A DNA stretch of 64,000 nt from Rhodococcus spelaei (GTDB lineage: Bacteria > Actinomycetota > Actinomycetes > Mycobacteriales > Mycobacteriaceae). Shown here piece by piece: positions 47,870 through 56,428 of the stretch. The DNA is taken from NCBI RefSeq assembly GCF_006704125.1, contig NZ_VIGH01000002.1:1-64000 (forward strand). The letters run 5' to 3'. The stretch's first letter is position 1, and the number at the start of each line of letters is the position of its first letter. The notes below the pieces were generated by a model. It saw only the letters and a program-made list of their open reading frames with translations. It did not search any database and was not told the DNA's origin. A program made the translations under genes and the position numbers.

Positions 47870-49210
47870 TCATTCAGCCAGTCGACCGACAGCCGATCCC
47901 TCCCTGACCTCGGCCACCGCGTCACGCAGCAACTGCTCGTAGGTGCCCACATCGGTTATCACCGACGGACTGGTCACGATGCTGAGCGTCACCGTGTCGC
48001 CGATACCGTGCACCCCGTGCGTCAACCCCATGAACTGGGACAGAGCAGGGAAGCCCGCGGTGAACCGCACCTGTGCGCCGCCGAGTGTCAGGTCCGCGGC
48101 CCCGCGGGCGACACTCGAGACGACGGTGTGTCCGGTGACCGCATCGGGGACCGCGGTGAAGTCGAACTGCTCGACACCGCGGCGCAGCAGCACGGCGGGA
48201 ATGGCGGCCATCGCGCGGTCCTCGGCCGGTCCCGCCGGGTGGTCGCCGCGCAAACGCCGAGTCCGCAATGACTCGGCAATCATCGCGGCGCGTTCGCACG
48301 GGTCCTCGGCGTCGGGGAACAGGTCGACGGCGAGATTGCGGAAGTGGTTGCGCGCCAGTGCCGGTCCGGCCTTGGCGACGGTCACCTCGGCGGCCAGGCC
48401 CTCGACGGGGATCCCGTGCAGACCGAGATACCGCGTCAGGGCCAGCGAGATCGCCGTCAGCGCACCGACGGTGACGCTCGTCCCCACCCCGCGCAGGTCG
48501 TCGGCGTCGACGACCACGGTCCGGATCGACCGGTACTCGTTCGGTCTGGAGTTGGTCGACAGCTTGGGCAGGCTCGGCGGCTTCGCAGGCACGAGGCCGG
48601 CCTCGGTGTCGCGTTCGAGTTGCCGGTGCATGCGATGTGCCGGCCCGGCGCGCCGGACCATCTCGACCACCTGGACCGGCAGCCGTGCGGCGGCGGCGGT
48701 CAGGGCGAGGGCGGGCCGCCACGGCCGCTCCGGGGCGGGGGCAGGCGCCGCCTCGGAGAAGAGTGCACGCGCGGTCTGCGACGCGCGGGTGCCGTCGGCC
48801 AGTGCGTGCGCGACCTGCAGGACGGCGACCACCGCCGGACCGTCGTCGCAGCGGGGCGCGCCGTCCACCGGCCCGAAAAGATGCAGCCGCCAGGGTGATT
48901 CGGACGGGTCCAGTCGAGCGGTGAGCAACGCGGCGACGGCGTCGAGGCAGCTCTCCCATGACCGCGGGCCCGACCCGTGCAGGCGGACGTGACTGTCCTC
49001 GACGGACATCGGCACCCAGTACGGATAGTCGGCCCGCAGTGGGATCTCGCCGACCTTGATCCGCAGATCCGGAATCAGCGCCGCACGTTCGAGCAGCGCG
49101 GTCCGGATCTCGTCCAGTCCGTCCGTCGGGTCGGCGAAACAGTAGAGCAGGAACTGGTCGGTAGGGATCTTGCGAGAGATCCAGTACGACTGCGCATCTG
49201 GGGTCGACAT
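47870..49210 (-). CDS. WS/DGAT-like (wax ester synthase/acyltransferase fold) protein
   Basis: A 446-residue protein of the wax-ester synthase/diacylglycerol acyltransferase superfamily. The usual HHxxxDG motif appears as VAHALADGTRAS near residue 145, with alanine for the first histidine but the second histidine and DG kept. The C-terminal segments VTVGALTAISLALTRYL and ARNHFRNLAVDLFPD fit the DUF1298 half, and FMGLTHGVHGIGDTVTLSI closes the domain. It may acylate diacylglycerol or wax alcohols, or be a diverged lipid-binding member. The ATG at 49210 is used; a longer frame from 49264 is possible. Confidence 0.72.
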   Translation of the reverse strand: MSTPDAQSYWISRKIPTDQFLLYCFADPTDGLDEIRTALLERAALIPDLRIKVGEIPLRADYPYWVPMSVEDSHVRLHGSGPRSWESCLDAVAALLTARLDPSESPWRLHLFGPVDGAPRCDDGPAVVAVLQVAHALADGTRASQTARALFSEAAPAPAPERPWRPALALTAAAARLPVQVVEMVRRAGPAHRMHRQLERDTEAGLVPAKPPSLPKLSTNSRPNEYRSIRTVVVDADDLRGVGTSVTVGALTAISLALTRYLGLHGIPVEGLAAEVTVAKAGPALARNHFRNLAVDLFPDAEDPCERAAMIAESLRTRRLRGDHPAGPAEDRAMAAIPAVLLRRGVEQFDFTAVPDAVTGHTVVSSVARGAADLTLGGAQVRFTAGFPALSQFMGLTHGVHGIGDTVTLSIVTSPSVITDVGTYEQLLRDAVAEVREGSAVGRLAE

Positions 49211-49266
49211 CCGTGTCCCACGACCCGAGACCCCATCCGAGAACGGCACCGGCAGACGATACAACA

Positions 49267-49298
49267 GCGCCGGCCGCCCCGAAAGGGACGGCCGGCGC
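49267..49298 (-). terminator. Hairpin after htpG
   Basis: A 14-bp stem with one mismatch and a GAAA tetraloop lies 14 bases downstream of the htpG stop, between htpG and the WS/DGAT-like gene. Confidence 0.65.
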
Positions 49299-49312
49299 CG
49301 AGACCGATGCCG

Positions 49313-51268
49313 TCAGACTGTGGCAGCCAACCGGTTCGCGAGCAGCCCGGTGAAGCGGACCGGGTCGTCGAGTTCACCGCCCTCGGCGAGCAACGCCATG
49401 CCGTAGAGCAGCTCCGCGGTCTCGGCGGGCGCGGTGTCGTCGGGCCGGTCGGCGTGTGCCGTCCGCAGCGCCGCGACGAGCGGGTGGTCGGGATTGAGCT
49501 CGAGGATGCGCTTGGTCTGCGGCACCGGCTGTCCGGACGCCCGGTACATGCGTTCGAGGGCGGGCGACATGCTGAAGTCGTCGCCGACGATGCACGCCGG
49601 AGAGGTGGTCAACCGGCTCGACAGCCGCACCTGCTTGACCTTGTCGTTCAGGGTCTCGGTCATCCAGCCGAGCAGGTCGGCGAAGTCCTTCTCCCGCTCC
49701 TCGCGCTCGAGTTCGTTCGCCTTCTTGTCGTCCTCGGTGTCGAGGTCGACCTCACCCTTGGCGACCGACTGGAACGACTTGCCGGCGAACTCGGGAACCT
49801 GCGACGTCCACACCTCGTCGACCGGGTCGGTGAGCAGCAGCACCTCGAGCCCCTTCGCCTTGAAGGCCTCCAGGTGCGGGGAGTGCTCGAGCAACTGACG
49901 CGAGTCGCCCGTCGCGTAGTAGATCTGCTCCTGACCGTCCTTCATCCGGCCCACGTAGTCGGCGAGGGTGGTCAGCTCGTCGTCGCTGTGAGTGGATGCG
50001 AACGAGGAGATCTCGAGCAGTGTGTCGCGGTTGTCGGCGTCGGAGACCAGGCCCTCCTTCAGTGCCCGCCCGAACTCCGACCACAGGGTGCGGTAGTCGT
50101 CGGTGCGGTCGGCCTGGATGTCCTTGACGGTGGCGAGGACCTTCTTGGTGAGCCGCCGCCGGATCGCGCGGATCTGCCGGTCCTGCTGCAGGATCTCCCG
50201 AGAGACGTTGAGCGAGAGGTCCTGTGCGTCGACGACACCCTTGACGAAGCGCAGGTACTCGGGCATCAGCTGGTCGCAGTCGTCCATGATGAAGACGCGC
50301 TTGACGTAGAGCTGGACGCCGGCCTTGCCGTCCCGCATGAACAGGTCGAACGGTGCGTGCGACGGGATGAACAGCAGCGCCTGGTACTCGAAGGTGCCCT
50401 CGGCCTTCATCGGGATGGTCTCGAGCGGGTCGTCCCAGGCGTGCGCGATGTGCCGGTAGAACTCCGCGTACTCCTCGTCGGAGACCTCGTCGCGCGAGCG
50501 CGCCCACAGGGCCTTCATCGAGTTGATCGTCTCGGATTCGACGGTGACCTGCTCGGCGCCGCCCTCCTCGGTCGCCGGCGTGCGCCGCTCGACGTCCATC
50601 CGGATCGGCCAGGCGATGAAGTCGGAGTACCGCTTGACCAGTTCCCGGATCTTGTGCGCGGACGTGTAGTCGTGCAGGTGGTCGTCGGTGTCGACGGGCT
50701 TGAGGTGCAGGGTCACCGAGCTGCCCTGCGGGGCGCCCTCGACCGCCTCGATCGTGTAGGTCGCCTCACCGCTGGACTCCCAACGGGTGGCCTCTTCCTC
50801 ACCCGCGCGACGGGTCAGCAGGGTGACCTTGTCGGCCACCATGAAGGTCGAGTAGAAACCGATGCCGAACTGGCCGATCAGCTCCTCCGAGGCCGCGGAG
50901 TCCTTGGCCTCCTTCAGCTTTCGACGCAGCTCTGCCGTGCCCGACCTGGCGAGCGTGCCGATCAGGTCGACGACCTCCGCGCGTGACATGCCGATGCCGT
51001 TGTCACGGATGGTGAGGGTGCGGGCGTCCTGGTCGGCCTCGATCTCGATGTGCAGGTCCGAGGTGTCCACCGCGAGGTCCTTGTCGCGGTAGGCCTCGAG
51101 CCGCAGCTTGTCGAGCGCGTCCGAGGCGTTGGAGAGCAGCTCCCGCAGGAAGGAGTCCTTGTTCGAGTAGACCGAGTGGATCATCAGGTCCAGCAGCTGG
51201 CGGGTCTCCGCCTGGAACTCCAGCTGCTCACGACGCGGTGCGTCCTGTTCTCCGATGTGCGCGTTCAA
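49313..51268 (-). CDS. htpG: Molecular chaperone HtpG (Hsp90)
   Basis: A 651-residue Hsp90-family ATPase chaperone. The ATP-binding GHKL fold is clear: NKDSFLRELLSNASDALDKLR (with the ATP glutamate and asparagine), IRDNGIGMSRAEV, and GQFGIGFYSTFMVAD. The middle domain has AYVEFYRHIAHAWDD-type sequence and the conserved LSLNVSREILQQDRQIRAIR, where the catalytic arginine lies. The C-terminal dimerisation part ends TAELLYGMALLAEGG. The TTG start at 51268 is chosen because AAAGGGA lies 9 bases upstream and family similarity starts soon after. Confidence 0.94.
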   Translation of the reverse strand: MNAHIGEQDAPRREQLEFQAETRQLLDLMIHSVYSNKDSFLRELLSNASDALDKLRLEAYRDKDLAVDTSDLHIEIEADQDARTLTIRDNGIGMSRAEVVDLIGTLARSGTAELRRKLKEAKDSAASEELIGQFGIGFYSTFMVADKVTLLTRRAGEEEATRWESSGEATYTIEAVEGAPQGSSVTLHLKPVDTDDHLHDYTSAHKIRELVKRYSDFIAWPIRMDVERRTPATEEGGAEQVTVESETINSMKALWARSRDEVSDEEYAEFYRHIAHAWDDPLETIPMKAEGTFEYQALLFIPSHAPFDLFMRDGKAGVQLYVKRVFIMDDCDQLMPEYLRFVKGVVDAQDLSLNVSREILQQDRQIRAIRRRLTKKVLATVKDIQADRTDDYRTLWSEFGRALKEGLVSDADNRDTLLEISSFASTHSDDELTTLADYVGRMKDGQEQIYYATGDSRQLLEHSPHLEAFKAKGLEVLLLTDPVDEVWTSQVPEFAGKSFQSVAKGEVDLDTEDDKKANELEREEREKDFADLLGWMTETLNDKVKQVRLSSRLTTSPACIVGDDFSMSPALERMYRASGQPVPQTKRILELNPDHPLVAALRTAHADRPDDTAPAETAELLYGMALLAEGGELDDPVRFTGLLANRLAATV

Positions 51269-51431
51269 TTCATTTCCCTTTCGACAGCAGCACCCGCTAC
51301 CGGACACGTCGTCGGGATTTTAGCGTCGCCCGGACCGGCCATTGCTATGCCCGGCCGGTGGGAGGAGGGTGAGAAGTGGGGTTGACCGGTGGCGCCGCCG
51401 GGGCGCCGCCTCGAGCAGAAAGGGGTGGATC

Positions 51432-52052
51432 GTGTACGCGCGCTCTACCACTATCCAGGCCCACCCGTCCCACATCGACGCCGGAATCAAGCACATCCGT
51501 GACACCGTCATGCCCGCCCTCGCCGACCTCGAGGGCTGCGCGGGGCTCTCGCTGCTGGTCGACCGCGACACCGGACGCTGCATCGCCACCAGTTCGTGGA
51601 TGGACGAGGACGCCCTGCGCGGCAGCGAGGGACCCGTCCGGGAGATCCGCGACCGCGCCGCGGAGATGTTCCACGGCACCGCCACCGTCGAGCGGTGGGA
51701 CATCGCGGTCCTGCACCGCGACCATCGCTCCCAGCGCGGCGCCTGCGTGCGGGCGGCGTGGCTCAAGGTCGAGCCGGGCCGGATGACCCGAGCCGTCGAC
51801 GTCTACAAGCTCGTCTCGGTGCCGTCGATGCAGGAGCTCGAGGGCTTCTGCAGTGCCAGCCTGATGGTCGATCACGCCGCAGGCCGGGCGGTGTCCTCGG
51901 TGACGTTCGACAGCGTCGATGCCATGAACCGGAACCGGGACGCGGCCGAGACCCTCCGAACCAACGGGGTCAGGGAGATGGGCGCCGAGGTGCTCGAGGT
52001 GTGCGAATTCGAGCTCGCGATCGCGCACCTGCACGTGCCCGAGATGGCCTGA
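51432..52052 (+). CDS. Tandem dimeric alpha-beta barrel protein (ABM-like)
   Basis: A 206-residue cytoplasmic protein of two related halves. Residues 1-95 read [55 protein letters not shown]. Residues 105-206 read [54 protein letters not shown]. This is the antibiotic-biosynthesis-monooxygenase fold duplicated. Such proteins are monooxygenases, heme enzymes or scaffolds; no catalytic residue decides. GTG 51432 follows AAGGGG. It stands alone between htpG and a methyltransferase-like gene. Confidence 0.78.
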   Translation: MYARSTTIQAHPSHIDAGIKHIRDTVMPALADLEGCAGLSLLVDRDTGRCIATSSWMDEDALRGSEGPVREIRDRAAEMFHGTATVERWDIAVLHRDHRSQRGACVRAAWLKVEPGRMTRAVDVYKLVSVPSMQELEGFCSASLMVDHAAGRAVSSVTFDSVDAMNRNRDAAETLRTNGVREMGAEVLEVCEFELAIAHLHVPEMA

Positions 52053-52068
52053 GGAACCGGTACGGCGA

Positions 52069-52668
52069 CTAGAACACGAACGGAATCAACCGTCTGGTGC
52101 GAGCCATGTACCGGCGGTACGGTTCGCCGATCTCGGCGGCCAGGACGCGCTCCTCGTGTGGGATCCGCACCACGTAGGCGAGCGCCAATCCGAGCACCGC
52201 GAGCGGGGCCAGCCAGTTGGTGTAGGCGATGGTGAACCCGAGCGCGCAGATGAGTGCGCCGGTGTAGGACGGATGCCGGATCCGCCGGTACGGGCCGGTG
52301 TCGACGACCGCCTGCCCGGGGACCGTCTGGACCCGGAAGGTGAACGACGACCCGAGTTCGCGCACCGCGCGCAGCCGTAATCCCTGCCCCGACGCCGCGA
52401 CCACCAGGCCGGCGGCGAACCACCACCACTGCCCCTCGACGATCACCGTCGCCGTCGCCAGCACGCTCACCGCGAGTCCGCCGAAGTACGCGACGAGGAG
52501 GCCGAGGCCCACGGCCGCACCGCTGAGGTCTCCCGGCCGCGACTGAGTCGGCCGGGTCCGACCGATCCGGTACTCGGAGACCACCCATGCCGCGAACGCC
52601 GCCGCCAGTACCGCCCCCGCGACCGGGTTGGTCGCGAAGAGCGGCAGTACCCGGTCGGGCTCGCTCAC
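52069..52668 (-). CDS. Isoprenylcysteine carboxyl methyltransferase-family membrane protein
   Basis: A 199-residue protein with four to five hydrophobic helices. The C-terminal ICMT/PEMT signature GPYRRIRHPSYTGALI near residue 125 is the SAM-binding part, followed by IPHEERVLAAEIGEPYRRYMARTRRLIP. Actinobacterial members methylate lipids or isoprenoid-linked acids; substrate unknown. The GTG start at 52668 overlaps the stop of the SRPBCC-like fragment upstream (GTGA), which suggests the two were once a coupled pair. Confidence 0.8.
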   Translation of the reverse strand: MSEPDRVLPLFATNPVAGAVLAAAFAAWVVSEYRIGRTRPTQSRPGDLSGAAVGLGLLVAYFGGLAVSVLATATVIVEGQWWWFAAGLVVAASGQGLRLRAVRELGSSFTFRVQTVPGQAVVDTGPYRRIRHPSYTGALICALGFTIAYTNWLAPLAVLGLALAYVVRIPHEERVLAAEIGEPYRRYMARTRRLIPFVF

Positions 52669-52779
52669 ACGAGTGCCTCAGCGGGCCATCGATCGAGGTC
52701 GTCGATCAGCGCGTGCACGGTGTCCGGGCTCGCAGCGACGACCGGTCGAACGTTCGACGAGGAATGCGTCGGTGTCCAT
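52665..52779 (-). pseudogene. SRPBCC-domain fragment
   Basis: From ATG 52779 the start MDTDAFLVERST is followed, after a shift of one base, by VVAASPDTVHALIDDLDRWP in another frame, which is the beginning of a polyketide-cyclase/START-like domain. It then ends within five codons. A full domain needs about 140 residues, so most is missing. The remnant stop overlaps the ICMT start. A small frameshift plus a large deletion is the likely history. Confidence 0.5.
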
Positions 52780-52935
52780 GCGTCCGACCCTAACCGGGAC
52801 GAGGAGCGTCCGCGCGGGACCACGGACGAGGCCGGGCGGCGGCGAGCCCCCGGCAACAGCCCTCCAGTTGGATGTCGGTCGAGCAATCCGAACTTGTATC
52901 AAATTCTCGACCGATTACTACCTCTACCTCGAAAG

Positions 52936-52960
52936 ACACGTGATAGAACACGTTATAGAA
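52936..52960. promoter_or_regulatory. Repeat element upstream of the steroid-dehydrogenase-like gene
   Basis: The 13-mer ACACGTGATAGAA is repeated 12 bases later with one change, and the same bases contain the inverted repeat ACGTG-N6-CACGT (52938-52953). A regulator operator or an activator site is possible. The gene start is about 78 bases downstream. Confidence 0.4.
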
Positions 52961-53037
52961 ATGATGGTTGCCCGACAGTGCGCTCGCGGCGTAGGCGCCC
53001 ATCGGTGCAACCCGCACACGCACACCGAAGGACCTCG

Positions 53038-53829
53038 ATGCACTGGTACACCGGAAACACCGTCTACGACACCGTCCTGACCCTCGCCTTCGCATTCGCC
53101 GCGTTCGTGATCGTCGGCAGCTTCTTCGCCCAGAGTTCGTACGGACGCTTCTCCTCCACGAACCTCGGGTTCAACCTCAACCCGAAGCTCGGGTGGTGGC
53201 TGATGGAGATCCCGGCGACGGTGGTGTTCCTCGTCGTCTACCTGACCGGACCGAACCGGTTCGAGCCGACGTCGCTCGTCCTCGCGGCGATCTGGCTGCT
53301 GCACTACGCGAATCGTGGCTGGTTCTTCCCGCTCGCGATCCGGCAGGTTCCCGGCAAGCGCAGCACCTTCAACATCTCGGTGATCGTGATGGGCATGCTG
53401 GTCACCTCAATGCACGGGTACCTCAACGGCGCACTGTTCAGCCAGGACTACTTCGGCCAGTACGGCACCGAATGGCTGACCGATCCCCGGTTCCTCGTCG
53501 GCCTGGTCGTCTACCTGTGCGGTTTCGGGCTGCTGATCAGCTCGGAGTCGATCGTGCGGAACCTGCGCGACAAGAACAACCCGGGCGCCGCCGAGTACCG
53601 GATTCCGTTCGGCGGCGGCTTCCGGTTCGTCACCAGCCCCGCCTACCTCGGCGAGTTGATCGCGTGGTCCGGATTCGCGCTGCTGACCTGGGCGCTGCCC
53701 GGTGTGGTCATCCTCCTCATCACCGCCGGCAACCTGATTCCCCGCGCCTTCGCCACGCACCAGTGGTACCGGGAGAAGTTCACCGACTACCCCACCGACC
53801 GCAAGGCACTGGTGCCGTACCTGGTCTGA
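53038..53829 (+). CDS. Steroid 5-alpha-reductase/DUF1295-family membrane protein
   Basis: A 263-residue protein with about seven hydrophobic helices. The C-terminal half carries the steroid-dehydrogenase-type pattern: NNPGAAEYRIPFGGGFRFVTSPAYLGELIAWSGFAL, then NLIPRAFATHQWYREKFTDYPTDRKALVPYLV, with the conserved histidine/glutamate and NADPH-binding residues. Members reduce carbon-carbon double bonds in steroids or lipids. The ATG at 53038 follows AAGGA. The host group metabolises sterols, so a sterol substrate is plausible but unproved. Confidence 0.85.
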   Translation: MHWYTGNTVYDTVLTLAFAFAAFVIVGSFFAQSSYGRFSSTNLGFNLNPKLGWWLMEIPATVVFLVVYLTGPNRFEPTSLVLAAIWLLHYANRGWFFPLAIRQVPGKRSTFNISVIVMGMLVTSMHGYLNGALFSQDYFGQYGTEWLTDPRFLVGLVVYLCGFGLLISSESIVRNLRDKNNPGAAEYRIPFGGGFRFVTSPAYLGELIAWSGFALLTWALPGVVILLITAGNLIPRAFATHQWYREKFTDYPTDRKALVPYLV

Positions 53830-53901
53830 CCGGACGCGCGGGGCGTCCGCTCTGCGTGAACAGCGACGCGTCCGACCGCGCAGCGGTGCCAGACTCGGGA
53901 C

Positions 53902-54276
53902 ATGGCAGCAGCGGACCGCCCCGTCGTCGTCGACCTCGCCACCCGGCGTCGCGACCAGCGCGGCCCCGACCGCGCAGACTCCCCCGCGCCGCTGTTGCGC
54001 GCGGTCTACGGCGAGATCCTGCGCGACGAGCGCCGGGACCAGGACCGCACCCTCGCCGAGGTCGCGCGGGCGGTCGGCATGTCCAAGCAGTACCTGTCCG
54101 AGGTCGAGCGCGGTCGCAAGGAGCCGTCCTCGGAGATGCTGCACTCGGTGTGCGGCGCGCTCGGGTTGCCGCTCGAGCACCTGCTCGCTCGTGGCGTCCG
54201 GCGACTGTCGGTCACGCGGCGAGTCGCGACGGGTGCACCCGCCGGCCCGCCGGGCATGCAACTGCTGGCCGCGTAG
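53902..54276 (+). CDS. clgR: XRE-family regulator, ClgR-like
   Basis: A 124-residue DNA-binding protein. The XRE helix-turn-helix occupies about residues 45-85: RTLAEVARAVGMSKQYLSEVERGRKEPSSEMLHSVCGALGL. This is the sequence type of ClgR, activator of clp genes in actinobacteria. It is placed tail-to-tail with a clpP pair, which supports the assignment. The C-terminal extension ends in MQLLAA, and similar hydrophobic ends of ClgR are a degradation signal for ClpP in other species, giving feedback. The start is ATG 53902. Confidence 0.75.
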   Translation: MAAADRPVVVDLATRRRDQRGPDRADSPAPLLRAVYGEILRDERRDQDRTLAEVARAVGMSKQYLSEVERGRKEPSSEMLHSVCGALGLPLEHLLARGVRRLSVTRRVATGAPAGPPGMQLLAA

Positions 54277-54282
54277 GCACAC

Positions 54283-54879
54283 TCACCCGACGTCGCGGGT
54301 GACGATCACCTGGTCGGCCAGGCCGTAGTCGAGGGCCTCCCGAGCGGTGAAGATCCGGTCCCGGTCGGTGTCCCGGCGCAGCCGGGCCACGTCCTGACCG
54401 GTGTGGGCGCTGAGGATCTCCTCGGTCTGCGACCGAATCCTCAGTACCTCCGCGGCCTGCAGCGCGAGGTCGGAGATCGAGCCCTGCCCCTGCGTCGAGG
54501 GCTGGTGCAGCAGCACCCGGGAGTGCGCGAGCACGTACCGCTTGCCGGGCGCGCCGGCGGCGAGCAGGACCGCCGCCGCGGACGCGGCCTGACCCATGCA
54601 GTACGTCGCGACCTTCGGTCGCAGGAACTGCATGGTGTCGTAGACGGCGAGCATCGCGGTGGTCGATCCGCCCGGCGAGTTGATGTACAGCCCGATCTCG
54701 CGGTCCGGCGCCTCCGCCTCGAGGTGCAGCAGCTGCGCCATCACCACGTTCGCGACGCCGTCGTCGATCTCGTTGCCCAGGAAGATGATTCGCTCGTTGA
54801 GGAGGCGGCTGAACACGTCGAAGGACCGCTCGCCCGCGGGGGTCCGTTCGATGACGTTGGGAATCGTGTACTGGGACAT
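54283..54879 (-). CDS. clpP: ClpP protease subunit, second gene of the pair
   Basis: A 198-residue ClpP-type serine protease subunit. The catalytic serine is in [15 protein letters not shown] near residue 95 and the histidine in [15 protein letters not shown] near 121; the region [17 protein letters not shown] closes the family. [20 protein letters not shown] is the strand around the substrate channel. It lies 2 bases after the other clpP and should form mixed rings with it. This pair is not followed by clpX, unlike the usual housekeeping cluster, so it may be a paralogue. Confidence 0.88.
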   Translation of the reverse strand: MSQYTIPNVIERTPAGERSFDVFSRLLNERIIFLGNEIDDGVANVVMAQLLHLEAEAPDREIGLYINSPGGSTTAMLAVYDTMQFLRPKVATYCMGQAASAAAVLLAAGAPGKRYVLAHSRVLLHQPSTQGQGSISDLALQAAEVLRIRSQTEEILSAHTGQDVARLRRDTDRDRIFTAREALDYGLADQVIVTRDVG

Positions 54880-54881
54880 CG

Positions 54882-55484
54882 CTACAGCCCCATCCGTCGG
54901 GTGGTCGCGAACGGCGCGATCTGCGCGAAGGAATCGACGACCTCGTCGACGATCCCGTAGTCGCGGGCCTGCTCCGGCGTGAACCAGCGGTCCCGGTCGC
55001 TGTCGGCGGCGATCTCCTCGACCGGGCGCCCGGTCTCGGCCGCGAGGATCTCCTCCGACTGTCGCTTCATGTACTCCCAATTGTCGGCCTGGATGGCGAT
55101 GTCCATCGCCGTGCCGCCGATGCCCGCGGACGGCTGGTGCATCATGATCCGGCTGTGCGCCAGGCTGATCCGCTTGCCGTGGGTGCCCGACGCGAGCAGC
55201 ACCTGCCCCATGCTCGCGGCGAATCCGAGGGCCACGGTCACCACGTCGTTGGGGATCAGTTTCATGGTGTCGTAGATGGCCAGGCCGGCCAGCACGGACC
55301 CGCCGGGCGAGTTGATGTACAGCACGACGTCCCGGTCGGCGTCGGCGGCGGCGAGCAGCACCAACTCGGCACACACCCGCTCGGCCATCTCGTCGTTCAC
55401 CTCCCCGGTGAGCAGCAGGGTGCGCTGGCGGAAGAGTCGGTCGGTCAGTTGGTCGCGGTAGTCCAGGGGCGATTTCTCGATCAT
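54882..55484 (-). CDS. clpP: ClpP protease subunit, first gene of the pair
   Basis: A 200-residue ClpP subunit. Seen are [46 protein letters not shown], the catalytic serine in [14 protein letters not shown] near residue 95, and the histidine in [14 protein letters not shown]. The tail [18 protein letters not shown] is standard. The ATG at 55484 has GAGAGG 2-3 bases upstream. It is the promoter-proximal gene, and a small inverted repeat at 55526-55542 is just upstream. Confidence 0.9.
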   Translation of the reverse strand: MIEKSPLDYRDQLTDRLFRQRTLLLTGEVNDEMAERVCAELVLLAAADADRDVVLYINSPGGSVLAGLAIYDTMKLIPNDVVTVALGFAASMGQVLLASGTHGKRISLAHSRIMMHQPSAGIGGTAMDIAIQADNWEYMKRQSEEILAAETGRPVEEIAADSDRDRWFTPEQARDYGIVDEVVDSFAQIAPFATTRRMGL

Positions 55485-55525
55485 GCCTCTCGTTGTAACC
55501 ACCCGACGCGGGCCCGAATCGATTC

Positions 55526-55542
55526 GTCTGCCAAGGGCAGAC
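55526..55542. promoter_or_regulatory. Inverted repeat upstream of the clpP pair
   Basis: GTCTGCC-AAG-GGCAGAC is a perfect 7-bp inverted repeat, 42 bases upstream of the first clpP start. It may be an operator, for example for the ClgR-like protein, though it does not match the ClgR box I remember. Confidence 0.4.
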
Positions 55543-55567
55543 ACGTGGCAGTCGCTCGGGCCCGCCC

Positions 55568-55596
55568 TTGACAGCGCGGAGTCCGCGACGAATACT
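55568..55596 (+). promoter_or_regulatory. Sigma-70-type promoter of the ArsR-SRPBCC operon
   Basis: TTGACA (55568-55573), a 17-base spacer, and AATACT (55591-55596) form a near-consensus promoter. The predicted start of transcription falls on or next to the A of the ATG at 55604, so the message is predicted to be leaderless. Confidence 0.7.
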
Positions 55597-55617
55597 GAAC
55601 TAGATGGTTCAGTATTC
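55590..55617. promoter_or_regulatory. Operator palindrome spanning the ArsR start codon
   Basis: GAATACTGAAC-TAGATG-GTTCAGTATTC: 11-bp perfect arms around 6 bases. It covers the -10 box, the start codon and the first codons of the ArsR-type gene. Autoregulation by this regulator is the simplest reading. Confidence 0.75.
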
Positions 55618-55930
55618 ACGCCTCGACATCACGTTCGCTGCGCTCGCGGACCCCACCCGGCGCGGGATCCTCGAACACCTCGGCCGGGCGGACGCCACCG
55701 TCAGCGAGTTGGCGGAGCGCTTCGAGATGACCCTCACCGGCATCACGAAACACCTCAGGCTCCTCGAACAGGCCGGGATGATCGAGACAGAGAAGCACGG
55801 GCGGGTGCGTCACTGCCGGCTCGGCACGAACCCGCTCGACCGCGAAGCCGCCTGGATCCGGGGCCACCAGCTCGAGATCGAGGGCCGCATGGACCGTCTC
55901 GGACAGTTCCTCAACCGCACGGAGGAGTAA
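55604..55930 (+). CDS. ArsR/SmtB-family transcriptional regulator
   Basis: A 108-residue winged-helix regulator. The helix-turn-helix region is ITFAALADPTRRGILEHLGRADATVSELAERFEMTLTGITKHLRLLEQAGMIETEKHGR, the ArsR pattern with a GRADATVSELA centre. No CxC or metal-binding cysteines are present, so it is not a classical metal sensor. It resembles the SdpR-type partners of SRPBCC proteins. The ATG at 55604 is inside the operator palindrome. It is followed after 2 bases by the SRPBCC gene; GGAGGAG at its end is that gene's ribosome-binding site. Confidence 0.9.
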   Translation: MVQYSRLDITFAALADPTRRGILEHLGRADATVSELAERFEMTLTGITKHLRLLEQAGMIETEKHGRVRHCRLGTNPLDREAAWIRGHQLEIEGRMDRLGQFLNRTEE

Positions 55931-55932
55931 CG

Positions 55933-56418
55933 ATGACCACGCAACACACCCCCGCAGCCGCAACCGTGTCCGCCCCGGGCGAGCGGGACATTCACGTCGA
56001 ACGCGTCTTCGGCGCCACCCGCGACCGGGTCTGGGCCGCGTACACCGAACCCGAACAGCTCGCCCAGTGGTGGGGTCGTGGCAACCAGCTCGACATCGAG
56101 CGCTGGGAATTCGAGCGCGGCGGCCACTGGCGGTTCGTCGAGCACCACGAGGGCGGCACCGACGGCTTCGAGGGACGGTTCCGCGAGATCACCCCGAAGG
56201 AGCGGCTGGTCTACTCCTTCGAGTGGGACGGTATGCCCGCGCACGTGTGCATCGACAGCGTCGAGTTCGTGGATCTGGGCGACGGCCGCACCCGGGTCGT
56301 CATCGACAGCCAGTTCCTCACCGCCGCCGACCGCGACGGCATGCTGGAGTCCGGCATGGAAGAGGGCATGAACGCCAGCTATCGGGCGCTCGACGCGCTC
56401 CTGGCGAAGGCCGGATGA
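55933..56418 (+). CDS. SRPBCC/AHSA1-domain protein
   Basis: A 161-residue Bet v1-fold protein of the AHSA1 (Aha1 homology) type. Diagnostic are the start ERVFGATRDRVWAAYTEPEQLAQWWG, FERGGHWRFVEHHEG and the end GMLESGMEEGMNASYRALDALL. Such proteins bind hydrophobic ligands and are usually co-expressed with an ArsR-type regulator, as here. The ATG at 55933 follows GGAGGAG. The ligand is unknown. Confidence 0.88.
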   Translation: MTTQHTPAAATVSAPGERDIHVERVFGATRDRVWAAYTEPEQLAQWWGRGNQLDIERWEFERGGHWRFVEHHEGGTDGFEGRFREITPKERLVYSFEWDGMPAHVCIDSVEFVDLGDGRTRVVIDSQFLTAADRDGMLESGMEEGMNASYRALDALLAKAG

Positions 56419-56428
56419 TCGCTGCCAC

